The notes beneath the pieces are model-generated. The model was not told the DNA's origin. It did no database searches and saw only the letters and a program-made list of their open reading frames with translations. Positions 37,033 to 50,444 of a stretch of 64,000 nt of DNA are shown one piece after another. A program made the translations under genes and the position numbers. The stretch is from assembly GCA_008360975.2 (NCBI GenBank), contig CM039184.1, positions 56,634,797 through 56,698,796 on the forward strand, written 5' to 3'. Source of the DNA: Lichenostomus cassidix. Lineage: Eukaryota > Chordata > Aves > Passeriformes > Meliphagidae. The stretch's first letter is position 1. Each line of letters begins with the position of its first letter.

Positions 37033-40000
37033 GTTAATTTTTCTAAAAACCTTCCTGATCAGGACACTTCTACCAGACATGCCATGGAAAACTATCTCAA
37101 ATCTTTTATATGGCATTGTTTCACACCAGGCTACGGAGACAGCTTAAGAGATAAGAGCCTTTCAAGTCCAATAACAGAGCTTAAGGTTCCTGATTTAATT
37201 CACTACTTTTTCCCTGGGTGTTGTCCTCTCCTGAAATTGCACTGGAATGACAGATTTTCAATAGTTTCCTTCTAGGATGTGATTTATGAACAGTCACATT
37301 ATTTGAGCAGAATCAAGTAATTGATGAGTTGCACTGACAAGAACACAGACACACCCTGAGCAGTCTCAGAAGTGCTGACATATGTCCTTCAGCTCAGATG
37401 TTTCAAATTGTACTGCAGTTTTGACTGCCTTACAAGTTAATAACAATATGACCGGATGCACGCTCAAAGCTCATGTCCAGGGAAGGGTGTTTGGGAACAG
37501 CGATTCCTTGATCCTTCTCCCTGCAGACATGCACAGCCCAAGTCCTTTCCCTGTCTGTCTGAGCAGCCCTGGCTGCTCCATGTGTTGGCTGTGTGAGCTC
37601 GCTTGTCGCCAGCTGGAGCCATGACAGCACTGACGGTGCTGTTCTCTGGGAGACAGGGCAGCAGACACCAATTACTGATTTTTTTCTTTCTTTATTGTAA
37701 ACAAAGATCCCAAAGGGTCCAAAACATTCTCCCTCTTTGGACCAAGCGCCTTCCTCCCATTTCTGTGCTCATTTCCCCTGCTGGCTCTCTTCAGTGTCAT
37801 CCCATCTGCTCTTTCCCCTTCTCTTGGAGAGCCTGATGCTTCTACAGGTGCATCCTGGACTTTGCTGTTCCTGAAGAATTTCCTGCTGCCACCAGTGCTG
37901 CTTCTTGTATTTTGAAGTTCCCAATTTCTTTTTTCTTTAGCCAAAGTGGTGAATTTGTAACAAAACAAAGTCATAGCTGGGGTTTACACATTGATTTTGT
38001 CACGGAACATGGCAACATGCCAAGAGATTCCCTACACACAAACACGCTGCTGTGGTGGGGAGGGAGGTGGGGTAGCTCCAGAACAGTTTGGGGAAACAGG
38101 TTGCTTCATTCTTTTGTATCACCTTCACCACTTTTTGTTATGCCTTTCTAGTTAGACATGTCAGAAAATTATGTCCTAGGTAAACTAGAAAAACACATTC
38201 AAAAATATATTGTTTAAAGCACTGCTCTGCAGAGTGGGAGATCCATGTTTAATGACTCATGCATTCAACCTGAACCAGGACATGAAAAAAATATTTTTTA
38301 CTCAATACATATTTAATTTATAAAAAAATTTAAACAGCTGTGATTGTCAGGTTTGCAAGTAAGTGAGAGTTGTACAAAAGCTACATCCTATTAGTGAGGG
38401 ATGGTACCATGATTTCTAAAGAGGCTGCTGTACTTTTCTTGCACAAGGCATTTTTCAAAGTTTAATTTAGTGTAGAGGAAAAGCACATGCAGTAATCTCA
38501 CCAACTTTCATGAAACTGAGTGCTTGTTTTCTGGCCAGTACTAATTGTTATGCTGCTCACACATTCTGAAGAGAAATACCCATAAGGCTCCCATCCTACT
38601 GAGGCAGCCAAGGAAACAGAGTTGATACAGAAATAGGCTCTCTGACTCCAGGAGAGTGTAAATAGTACAATTACTCCTAAAAGGACTATACAGGGTAGGT
38701 ATGACACTTGGAAAGGATTCATATGATGGGTCAAAGGTCAAAAAACCCAAGAAATTTGACAAAGATCTTTTCTAGTTAAGAAGTATGTAAAATATGCTTT
38801 TGTATACATATGTATAAATACATGTCTGGGATTTGATGCTGCAGTTTACAAGATTATTGGTTATGCTTACTGTCCCTAATTACTTTTCAATTGATACATG
38901 TCAAGTGGTATAGGTCATATAACTCCATGCTAATGTGCAGGGGTGACAGAAAGTTCTGGGTGAAAGCCCAGAGCATACATTCTGAGCTGTGGAAATACCA
39001 GCCCTGGATTTTCTGGTACCTTTAATCAAAGCAAAGGGATATGTATGAATGAAGCTCAACACAGGCCAGCACATCCTACAGCTGGAATTTGGTATCAGAA
39101 GATTAAAATTTCCACAGGATACTTATTGCTAGTCATTTTCTTCTTTGCTTGCTGCTCTTCAAAATGGAACAAAGTGACCTAGGAGCTTTTTCACATCTGT
39201 ACCTTGATACAGAATGACTGTCATTTTTTTAGCATTCTTGACTTTACCTGCTGCAAATGGGAAAAAAAAATTAATTGTCCTGCAGTTTGTTAATCTAGCA
39301 CTTGCCTCAGTCTTGACTTATAGTTCTGGTTTCTGCCTACAATACTTAGGTTCCTTGTTGATTATTTATCCAAGCATTCATGCCTGATGCCAGACCATAT
39401 CAGGTGTAATCACTGAGAGATGCCCAGACAAATGCAGTTACTGGGTTTAAACATATTTCTTTGTTAAGTATTGTAACTAAAGGCATAACTCAAGATACTC
39501 CAGACATACTGGAGGAATTCTGGAGTATCATGTCTGTCTGCACTTAGGGAACTTACCACACTTACTGCTTCCACAGCCCACAGGTATTCCCAGGCAAATG
39601 GTCACAAGGAAGAGACTACTTATTTACTGCATTGCCTGCTGCTGAAAGGAAATGTATACCATACTTTCTGCCCTTGTTTTCCTCTTACAGAATTTCCAGC
39701 AACATCATTTTCTGCTCACATATTCTGCTAAAAATACAAAGTGCTCATCTGAACCAAGATCAGGTTCACCTTTGCTGCGGCTGCAGCGAGAGGGGACATA
39801 CATGCCACACTCCCAGGCTCCAATTTCCTGCACCAGTCTCCCTGCCAGCCTGCACTGGAACTGAGCTGCTGCCATAAGGGAATGAGGATCTCTGAGTTTG
39901 CCTTCATAATTTTCAGGAAATTATTAAATCAGACACCTGCAGATTATAAACAAAAACTGACAGATTATATTCTTTGCCTCTTACATAAAATGACAAGTAG

Positions 40001-43000
40001 ATTTAGACTGGGCAGAAGCTGGAATTAGGAAAAACCTGAAAATAAAAAAAACTTGTGTTCGAGCCACCGTGACATTTGGCTAAATTAAGATACTGTGCCT
40101 CTCCACACTGAGCTATTTTAAACCAAACTTCTTGGCTCTCCTAAAAGCACTCTTCTTCCACTTCACATTATTGTTGAAGCAAAACACATCAGAATTATTT
40201 CTAGGTAGTTCAGTTGAGAAGAGCACTGTCAAAAGAGTTACCTTTCTTGGAACAAAAAGTACTACTCAAATACTTGAGGTTTCAGGTCACATTTCACTCC
40301 ATTTAAGATTGTTGATTGAAAACATAGTCATGCCAGCTGAATATCACATCAAGACCAATATGACAAAAATAAACACCAGTGGTATAAAAAGGGAAGAGAA
40401 GTGATCGAGTTGTTCTTTATTCTCATAACCTCTTACTCCAGAGCACTCAAGAGTTTGCATTTAAAAATAGGCAGAGCAGGTGTGAGCAGAGGTATATGGG
40501 TGCATGCACATACATGCTGGAGAAAGGAACTGCTCTGAATTAGAGTTCAGCTTTTGTCAGATACAATGACTGAAACACATAGAGCAGAAAAAAAAGTATG
40601 TTAATAGGAGGGGAGACTGTATTTACTTCTATATAGGAATTAAGAATGTGAGATAACTGAGTTCTTAAGTGGTCCACAAAATGGGCCCAGCAGGAAATGC
40701 TGCCTTAGTTTCAGTAGCTTCCACAGGTCTGTCTGCAGAAATGCAGAACACCTTGTAATGCTCCTGTATATGATGTTTTCATTTGCCATAAGTAGTTGGA
40801 TATTAAAAGATCTACAAAGGATTTAGGCATCCAACCAGACTCAAAATTAAGTGATATACATATTGTTTTAATCTGAAACATTTTCTCCCTCAAATTCACA
40901 TCTGGAGACAGCTGTTTTGTAGTACTGCTAGTACAAATATAAATGATTGAAACATTTTGAATCTATATTTGTGAATTTTCCCAGGCTTGCATGAGTTTAT
41001 GGAGAAAGGCAGAGGCCTTTTGGACAGTATAATTTCTCCACATTTGGCACAGCTCTTACATGAGACATTGCTAATCAGAGCATTTCCTGAGGGTTCTAGA
41101 CATAGCATAGGCTCACCTGGCTGATTGTCACCACCTTAAGTGTAACACATATCTGTAAATAGTACTATTCACATCCTTATAGATGTAGAAATAAAAAAAG
41201 AGATGTTCATGTCTCTCCCTCCCTCTGGCAGTAACAAATGACCTTATTGTTTCTTTCCTTGCTGACACTTCTGCCCTTCAGCTTCCGAGACGCCAGTCAC
41301 ACGGTTCCTTAGCACAGATTAAAGTCTTTATGTTAAACTCAGAACAAATGATTCACACTCAGCTTGAAATTTGCTGCCTCTAAGACCTCAGGAAACCTAT
41401 GCATCTAGAACTTTGTCTTGTTGCTTTTTTTTTATTAGCTGTATTAGTTGGTTAGCTAAAAACCCTTACAAATTTTCCCAAGTTTTTTAAGCAAGTTTGA
41501 GACACTTTATGGAACAGTTATTAGAAAAAAAATTGCTGTCTTTGCTACTGAGTTGCAATAATGGGAAAACACTGCAAGAAGTTCTGAGTTTTTGTTCTTG
41601 ATATAAGATTATGCAGTAAATAACCTCACTTGTTTGAATTGTAGCTATCCTACTTAATCTTTTTTTCAAAACAGAATATTTAGCACCTTCTACAGTGTGT
41701 TTGGTACCATATGTAACTGCCAGCACTGCCTGCACTGCTGGAGTTGATTACATGCAGAGGCTGGAAAGCTCTCACAAGCTGGAAAGCAAAAGTTGGCCAG
41801 CTGGAATGGCTTGTGGACGGAAGTTGCCTAAGAGGCACATGGCTGGTTAATGGTATGAAGCTGTTCTGTGGATCTCCCACACACTGTCACACAGGTCAAT
41901 AGGTAGGACACACCAGCCCTGCAGATGGCTTGGACACCTGGGAAGCTCACACACATATTTCTACAGACCACGGCCCAAAATGTCATGATGTGACCTGCTG
42001 TGGGCAAATAGAAGATCCAGCAAAATTGCTTGGCTTTAGCTATCTGAGATGTGACTGTGTTACAGAGACCCTTCTTACTACTCTGGTGGCTGCTGTAAAC
42101 AATAAAACATAAAACAATAAAACAATAAAAAATGATGTTGAAGGAATTAATCAAAGGATTAAAGTTACAGCACAGATAGGGAACAATTCTAAGGCATAAT
42201 ACAGCCCAGATTTTCAAAGATCTGAAATTTCTGATTTCAGTACTTTTTTACTTTTGGTACCTTTTTTGTCTGAAAAAGACACAAAAATCCTTCAAGCTGG
42301 AGCCTAAACCCAGCTGTGACCTAGGCAAACCCAAATATGTGTATAATATAAAGAGATTTGCATTAAAATCAGATTAAAGATTATTAGAGGCAGGGAAGCA
42401 AGACAAATAAGCAACAACATATTTTAGATATTTTCTTTTTCAAACATACAACATAGAACAGTTGTATCAGAGACTGAAAGGATGTAAATCTACTATGAAT
42501 TCCTAAATCTGAGATAACAGTAACATCCTCTCCCAGTTTCCTGGCAACCAGTTAATACCAACACAAATAAATAACACAGAAACTAACACAGGATGTGCAA
42601 AAAGTAATCTAATTATTCTCTAGTAAAACAACTATTTTTTATGAAGATTTATGTGTCATCTGGGTAGCTGGATGACTTGGTGGTTTAGAGGTACATCTAG
42701 CTGGAACACTGGAATTCACAAAATAACTCAAGAAACCTTCAGGATGGCATCTGCTCTCTCCTCACTATATCTGAGTTCACTGCAAGCAGGCCAATGTCTG
42801 ACTTGGCAGGTTCTTGTCTGAATTTGATATACCATAAATCACATTGTGGTGGAAAAGTTGTGGAACTTTCTGGACCTGGAATTTCTGACTGCTATCCAGT
42901 GGCCAGGAAACAGCCAGCTGAGGAACAGCTGTGCAGATGATGAAGCAATTGATATTATGTGGTAAAATACTATATACAAGTATGCAGCCAGAATCTTGCT

Positions 43001-46000
43001 GTGCCCTAGTTTTTAAGTTTGGCCCAAGTATTGGACCACTTATAAAAATAAGTTTACTATTCCACTCTTACCTATTGTATCTTGTATCAAGTGAGCAATC
43101 TAAGATGTCTTCCACCAGAGTTCATGTTTTCCCTTCCCAAAACATGATAATCAGTCACGTAGTTTCTAAGATCAAATGCTAGGATAGTTTTACAAATAAG
43201 TAATCTCTGCGGGTGATATATGATAGGCACAGTGTCACTCTTCTTTCTGAAATATGTCAACAGGAAGTATTATTCTCAGGTTAATTCTGGAGAATAAAGA
43301 TAAGAGGAAATAGCAATGGATTTCTTCTAATCAAGAAAAGAAAATGAAGGGTGAGGCTTTCCAGCAGCAGTAGGATAATTTTTGATGCTGAAAGAAGCCA
43401 GTATCTAGTATGCAAGGTTTTGATATGCAGGTTTGCCAGTCCCAAGAGTAGGCTGAAACTGCAGTTCGAAATTAGCTGAAGCCAACTTTATAGCCAGCTA
43501 AGGCAAACAGAGGATATAGATTCAGTTGATTAACTTAGTACACTAAAGCAAATCTGAACAAAAAGCCTACAAAAGAAACAAACACGAGCTTGTTCCAGCT
43601 GCCTCCTCTGTCTGAAGATATAGGTCCTCTTTGTGCTGCTGGTGCAGATCTGAAGAAGAGAAAACAAACAGGATGTTCACAGCACAGAGCTGAGTTAGGA
43701 TTCTCTTAAATATCAGGCGTTTGTTGCCAAGGGTGAAGTTTGTGTCCAAGTCTAAGCTAGAAGTTTCTTTATATGAGCCTGCCAACAGATTCCCTTTGGC
43801 TGTCATGATTCTATAAACAGAATATCTTTGCAAAACCCTGGGAACTCTTCTTTCTACCTTTACACAAGAGCCTTCTTGTCTCTCCACATCCATTTGCTGT
43901 CTCTGGCCTTATGCTTGGGATTTTATAGTGCTTTTCCAGACAGCAGTGGACGTGGAGGACTGTATTTCCACAGCATGTGGTACAGCAGTATCCTGATCCA
44001 CTTCCAAGTCTCCTTGATATTGCAATAATGCAAGTAATACATACCACCACTAACAGACTGCATAAGGCTTCCCTCCTCCTTACATTTTTTAAGCCGTCTG
44101 TGCCATCTAGTGGTTATTTTTTACTCATAATTTTTTCTTAACTTCATGGTGTCAACAACCAAAGTCCAAATTTGACTCAGCAAGAGCATAGTTCAAGTCT
44201 GGAGAGGAGTTAAGGGGCACTACCACTATGCAAGAAGCCTCAAGTACATTACAGCACCTTCTAGTCCCTCCTTCCGCTACCCTGACCCGGCTCTCTCCTT
44301 TGCTATACCAATGTAACAGGAACTGTGGTCACAAAAAGTCACTTGCCAAACTCTGATGTTTTTGGGCTCAGGACATTATTCTCTGGAGGCTGAGAGGGCA
44401 GCTATCAGCCTTGGAATACCCAACAGACCTCATGAAAGGGGATGGATCAGAGCCTGCATGCCTATTTTATTGCTTATTTTGGAAGTATCAACGCTGAGTC
44501 TACACTGGACACACAGACTCTGCAAAGGAAACTTTTCCTAACAGATACATCCTCTAGATAGTGATACCCCTACTGACCAAACTGCCCCCATGTCACTTAA
44601 TGGACCATCACAGAGTGGGGATCCATCCACACAGAAAACATATCTAAGAAGAAATCATCAAATAATTTATCTGCATCTGCTTAAGGCTCTTTCTGAAAGG
44701 GCACCTTCAGTGAAGGTGCTGTTATTTACTGCAAAGAAGTAAGTGATTTCAGGGAGAATGTAAGTATTGATTGGCTTGTAGTATTTAAGCTACTTAAATT
44801 TTAGGGAGAGGGAATGATAGTTTTGCATTCAGATTGGGAAGCTCTGTTGTGATTTGAGATAGATATGAAAAAAATCAAACTTATTACAGTGCTGTGCATG
44901 CAGGATTGAACAGAGTGCTCATGAAGGAAACAAGCAAGGAAACTTTTCCCAAGGAGAATGAGAACAGCTGAGTTTCTCAGTAGTTACCCCAGGAGAGTGT
45001 GAGACTGGTGCTTCAAATCCACCAGGGATTATGTTACTTTAAGCACCGCCATGGATGGAAAGGAATGGGCAGCTGCTCCCCTGCTTACACACTGCAAACT
45101 CTGTGTGGCAATACTGCAGAACTGCATGCTCATCCCTTAGCTGAAAGGAAAAATACATCAGTGGTTTCCAAGAGCCTTCTCATCCAGGCTTCCTCAGCTG
45201 AGGAACATATCCACATCAAAAAACTTTGAAGAAAATTATTTAAAACCTGGGAGAGAAGAAAAATCTTCTGTTAAGAGTTCACAACATTGTATTTTTTGAA
45301 GTCCTGTGAAGTGCTTTTTCCTCTAGTTTGTTAATATTATTACTATGTTCACAGCTATTATTTTGCAGGGGATACCTGTATTTTCCTTTGACATGTGAAC
45401 AAAAGCCTTATCATTCAGTGGCAGAACAAGTAAACCCTATTTTACTCCACTGTGCAAGTACAATTTTGTAACTCATAAAAGCCTTAATAGGAAGTCTATT
45501 CTGTGATCTACTGCCTAGAAGGAGTCTGGAGCTATCAGTGCCATCTATAAAACCACTGTTTTTGTAGCATTTATATGCTGCTGCTGGGGTACAACTGGGA
45601 CATGAGAATAAATGTTGTTGCGTGACAAGGTGAGTAAAAGTTTTCAGTGACCAGCAAGAACAGGGAATACTCACTTTCTCTGTAAGTGTGTACTAAAAAC
45701 TGGACATATGTTACAGAAGGTGATATCCACTCCCTTTTCAGTACTGCAAGAAGCACTACAGCCTCTCCCCACAGGGAGGCAAGCTGAAGATGCATCTCTG
45801 CTGCTGCAACCAAGGGCAGCAAGTCAGGACTTTCGTAGCAGAAGTTATTTCAGTATCAGATAAGTATTAACAAAGAAAAATTTGCATGTACTTAAATAGA
45901 GAAGAAAGGACAGTAATAAATAAAGTATGGATTATCCATAAAAGTAGCATAACTAGAAAACAGTGCTTATGTATCTATAGATTCTACAAAGTTCCAAACT

Positions 46001-48487
46001 GTGAGGAAGTTGTCATATTCAGATGTTCAAGTATCTTATGTGTACCTATATCTTAATCTATATGTGTGCATATAGATTAATAAACATAGTGAGAATTGAA
46101 AACAGTAATCTTTACTGTAAATTAACTGAAATATGTAATACATTAATCCTTATATAATAAAGAAAAATACAGATAAGTAGGGAGTTTGGGAGTAATGCCT
46201 GCTAATTAAGAAGTTGTGTCTTGGATGTAATCTGCATTCTTTGTAGATATTTACTGACTCAAGGTAAATACATTAAAACATAGAGATTAAGTTTCACACA
46301 AAATGGAAGATTAAAAGGAAACTTCCTCAAAATTTAGAACTTAAAATTCCAGTAGCTGGAGAAAGGTCCTTCAGATTTGTTGCCATTTGATCCATACTTT
46401 GATTATTCAAGAAACAATATTAATGAAAGCAACTTCAAATTTGTAATAGATTTTGTATCAGAACAGAGATAGGCACAAACTTCTTACATCAGAGATATAT
46501 AGCGTTACTGTGTGATCAATGAGAACCCATTAATAGCTAATTTTGATCAGCAGGTGCTCACAGACAGTTGTGCACAATTTGTGAGTAGAAACCGCTAACT
46601 CAATCCACAGTAAGTAATAAATTCAAGAACACTGTGTATTGAACATGAGTAATACATAATAGCTGGTAGAGGTGGAATCTGTTGAACTGTTGACTTCAGC
46701 ATAATTTATTTGGCTGTAATGACACTGAGGATGGATTGAACTCCTTTTACTTACGATGAAAGGGCACACTTAGAATCATCAGGATTATCCAGGCAGAGTA
46801 AGAACATTACAGACCTGTGAAAATATAGTTTTATTTAGCATCTTTCAGGCAGACATCTGAGAAAAAAAACATGAAAAAATGAATCAAACTCACAATACTA
46901 ACATGTTTAAAGCTTCCCTCCATTAAATTTAGCTTACAATCTACGGGAATGACTGGAGCTGTGAAACCTACTGTAAATAACTGGTAACTCTGCAGACATC
47001 CAATAGTGTTTTTAACTGTTGTTTAGATTTTAAATCCAAATACATGAGGCCATCTTCCGTGTCTGACACTGAGTAAGTACAATGTTCCACTCAACCATAC
47101 AATACAACGTAGCATTTTGCTCCATTCACAACCAAAATATTCCAAGTCTGAAAAATGTGACACTATCCCTCCAACATATCAGTTCCTCCTGAAGACACAA
47201 CATTAATAGCACTTCAGTATTGAAAAGTAAGAATCAAAATAGATAAGGTGTTTCTGCAAATACACCATATTAATAAAGGACTTTCACTTACTTGTAATTG
47301 TCAGTTCAAGTGACATCATAACCAAGGGTTTTCAGCCTGGTTTCTAATGTCTTTACACTCTGAATTCCACAGGAATCTCTGTGAGGAAGGATTTCAATAT
47401 TATTGCAAGTCTTTTATTATATAATTTTGTTTCACTGAACTTGATGGAATTAGTAAAGTAAATCCCCATTACTCTGCTTCTACTGTATCCCATAACACCT
47501 CCAGAATAATGGTGTACATTGCTATTTATGCTTCATTTGCTTACGTTACAGTTGTTTCACAATTTATACTTTACAGAGTCTGGAAGATTAGCTTCAGCCA
47601 GTGTAGGTTTTTCAGATTTTATTAACCAATAATCTCAAATTAATTATTTGACTAGATAGAAAAAATAATAATTTTGTAAAATAGTTACTGGTTTGTTTGT
47701 AATATTCTTTGGCAACTATTTAGGTATTGATAAAGTTGATGGTACCTGTCTTTACAGAATAAGTTGGTTATAATAAATGAGAATTATACTTGTTCTTAGA
47801 AGCTTGCTATCTCTCTTGAATACTGAGTAATAGAAAAACACAAAGAGAGAGAAAAACCCGAGAAACAATCCTAAACACAGCTCCTGTTTCTACCACCGAT
47901 TTTTAAATTTGTAATCCAATTAGCACAAGAAAGTTTAGCATAAATACAGAACCTGCTGAGACCTTTGAACTTGCATCAACATAAAGTATCAAGGCCAGTG
48001 CTACTTATCTGCTGGTCAGTAAATACCCATGACTAAAGAAATCATATGGAGACCAACAAAATAATTGTAGAAAGCAATAAATAAAAATACACAAATACTC
48101 CTTCTCATCCATTAACTGAAAGATAAATTCACATTCAGCGCTTGTCTTTTTTTTGTAATAAGGGCAACTTTTCCAAAGACGAGTTGTATATTTTTTCCGC
48201 ATCCGGAGCGTATGATTCTTTGATTTAGAGAGAAAGGCTGAGAAATGCAAATCTGAATTATGCTATGTAGGATTCCACAGCATTGTGGTAAAATACACAA
48301 CAGACTATTCTGTTTGGACTGGTCAGTCTTGTTTTATTCGTTTATTATTTACTTGTTTGCTTACTTTAATTAAATTACCAGCAAAATTAGGCATTTTTAA
48401 AGCCTACATTTTATTACTTGGATTAATTATGAAGAGAAAAGGAGGCCCTGTTGGTATTTGTCTGCTTCTGCAAATTTTCAAACCTCA

Positions 48488-50444
48488 CCATTCTAACTCT
48501 TGAGCTCGCCGCTGCAGCTCTCGCCGTGCTCGCTCTTGACCTCGCCGTTCCACTCTTGAGCTCGACGCTGCAGCTCTCGCCTCGTCATCCCACGGCTTCT
48601 GCCGACAGACGACGAGACACTCAGCACCGAAAGGCTCCGGCTCCCACGCCTGAGGGGAACGGCCACCCAGCAGCCCCAGGGGGAGATCCTCGAGCCGCCA
48701 CCCACAGACACCAGCCCCCCGCCCCAGCTCCACTAAAGCCCCCAGCTTCAGCTCGGCTTACCATCGCGACGTCCGGCGCAGTCCCATCCGACGCTGGGAG
48801 CGAGGCCCTCTGGGCAAATGAAGCTGGGCACGCACAGCAGCGGCCAACGAGGCTGCTAGCCCTGCTTACGGGGGCCTCCGGCCGCTGCCTGGACTGTAAA
48901 GTGCCCGGGACTCCAGAGCACCGGCTCTGGGCCCCGAGGCCTGCGGAGGGGGCTCCTTCTCCTCTCCGGTTCCGGGGGGCTAACCCCCCCCCTAGGCTGC
49001 CGGCTGAGGGAGCACCGAGGCTCCCAGACACGCAAGCCTGCTTACAGGCCGGTCGACACCCGGGGGCCACGGAGCTCGGCCTTCCCCCACGGCGACAGGA
49101 ACTGATACTCGACACTCCACACTTGACAGTTAAGCCAGTCCATGAACACGGCCTAAGGCCCAGGGGCCGGGAGCCCAGCCCCGAGGACAGGGAGGGCACA
49201 CGCCCGGCCCCCGTGACTCCTGGCCCCAGGCCCCTAAAAGGCCGGGGCCAGGGATACCCGCCTGATTACAGGGGGTCCCTCCGACCGCCCGCCGAGGCCC
49301 GGGGACGCACACAACCCCACTTACGGGGCCGTCCCCCGTGGCCCGGCACTCCCAACAAAGCGCCACGGAGCGCTCTCGTTCCTGTCACCTGCCTAGAGCA
49401 GCCTCTCCAGCCCTGAGTTACAGGGACCCGGGGCCGCTCCTGGGGACAAAGGGGCTCCACAAAATCGTGACACGTGCCCCGACTACGGGGCCATGGCGTT
49501 CCAGCAGGTCGGTAGCACCTGCAGGACGGCCAGCCGTGCAGCGCAGGCAGAGACCCGGGCCCCGGCTACGGGCGGGTCAGCGTGCCCACGCTACCACTAA
49601 GCGGCTTGGTGCCGTCAGGACTGGCAGCCGCGCAGCGCGGGCAGAGACCCGGGCCCTGGCTACAGGCGGGTCAGCGTGCCCACGCTGCCATTAAGCGGCT
49701 TGGTGCCGCCCTCGGCAAGCAGGGCCAAGGCCTGAGCCTTTCCCCCCCCGCCCGGCCATGGCGAGGGTTCCTTCAGCCAAGTGTCTGCACACAGCTCCTC
49801 TTACCCTCCTGGGACGTCTAAGCTAGGCTGGCCTATTTCTAAAGGGGGTCTAAAGCGCAGCCACACTCGCTCACGCACGCCAACTACACACTGGGGGACA
49901 CGGGGGAGGGGTGGGGGGGGGGGGAACGCAGTCCCGGAAGGGGGAGCAAGCTCTGTGCAGCCACCGGACCAAAGAAACCGTCCCCACAGCCGACCGGAAG
50001 GCGAAAGCCTCGGGTCTCGCCCCTGCTCTTCGGGGACGACACGCAGGGGCCTCGCCACCCTGAGCCTACTCAGGGGTGGCACGGGGTCAGAGGCCGTGAC
50101 GCGCCCCGAGTACGGGGGGGCCACGCTGGCCAGGGGCCAGCAGACTAGGCAGAAAGCTGCCGGGCTCGGGGAGAAGCCCTGCGCCCTGCTTACAGGGTGG
50201 GCTGGGGGGCCGGGAGAGCTCCGTGTCCCCGACGCGAGTGCGGAGAGAGGGGCTCTGACCCTGCTTACAAGGCGGCCCCTCCCTCCGGGCAGCCAAAGGA
50301 GCACAACGTTGGCAAAACACCAACAACAAAGACCTTGCCCCTCTCACTTACAGGGGAGGTCGCCCAGCACGGAGCTATGGCCTTTACCCAGAGGGCCTCT
50401 CGTGCCCCCTTCTTCGCCTCCAGGCCGCCGCTGCGCTCGCCTTG
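48488..50444. repeat. Macrosatellite unit 1 (left edge, shortened minisatellite)
   Basis: The minisatellite block (about 48488-48573) has only a few monomers and begins abruptly after AT-rich flank. The body continues to 50444. This copy alone has an expanded G run (about 49907-49924) and a cccccccc run at 48987, where the other copies are shorter. Confidence 0.93.
49520..49710. repeat. Nested ~94-bp duplication inside the macrosatellite unit
   Basis: The block gcagagacccgggcc followed by ctacaggcgggtcagcgtgc recurs 94 bp apart, and a partial third copy lies upstream. The same nesting is present in units 2, 3 and 4. Confidence 0.85.

Larger units (their letters stand above)
29153..48487. other. 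Long AT-rich stretch upstream of CD38; no gene recognised
   Basis: About 19 kb with two CR1 fragments, a purine-only tract and a composite microsatellite. I looked for exons resembling BST1, the usual upstream neighbour, and for other splice-flanked conserved motifs, without success. The ORFs are short and read as chance. Confidence 0.55.

Noticed and set aside
41828..42217. 129-codon minus-strand ORF with hydrophobic stretches
   Set aside because: No recognisable family, signal peptide or splice context, and its length is within chance for a long AT-rich region read in six frames.
43567..43893. 108-codon minus-strand ORF considered as a BST1 exon
   Set aside because: It lacks the cysteine spacing and the SWC, NNP..FW and MLNGS motifs of the CD38/BST1 family.
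48451..49416. 321-codon plus-strand ORF in macrosatellite unit 1, with 180-190-codon versions in units 2-4
   Set aside because: Long frames are expected in GC-rich DNA, and frames are open on several frames and both strands at once. The ORF ends differ between units through small indels, the composition is Pro/Ala/Arg-rich and no domain is visible. It is not supported as a gene without transcript evidence.
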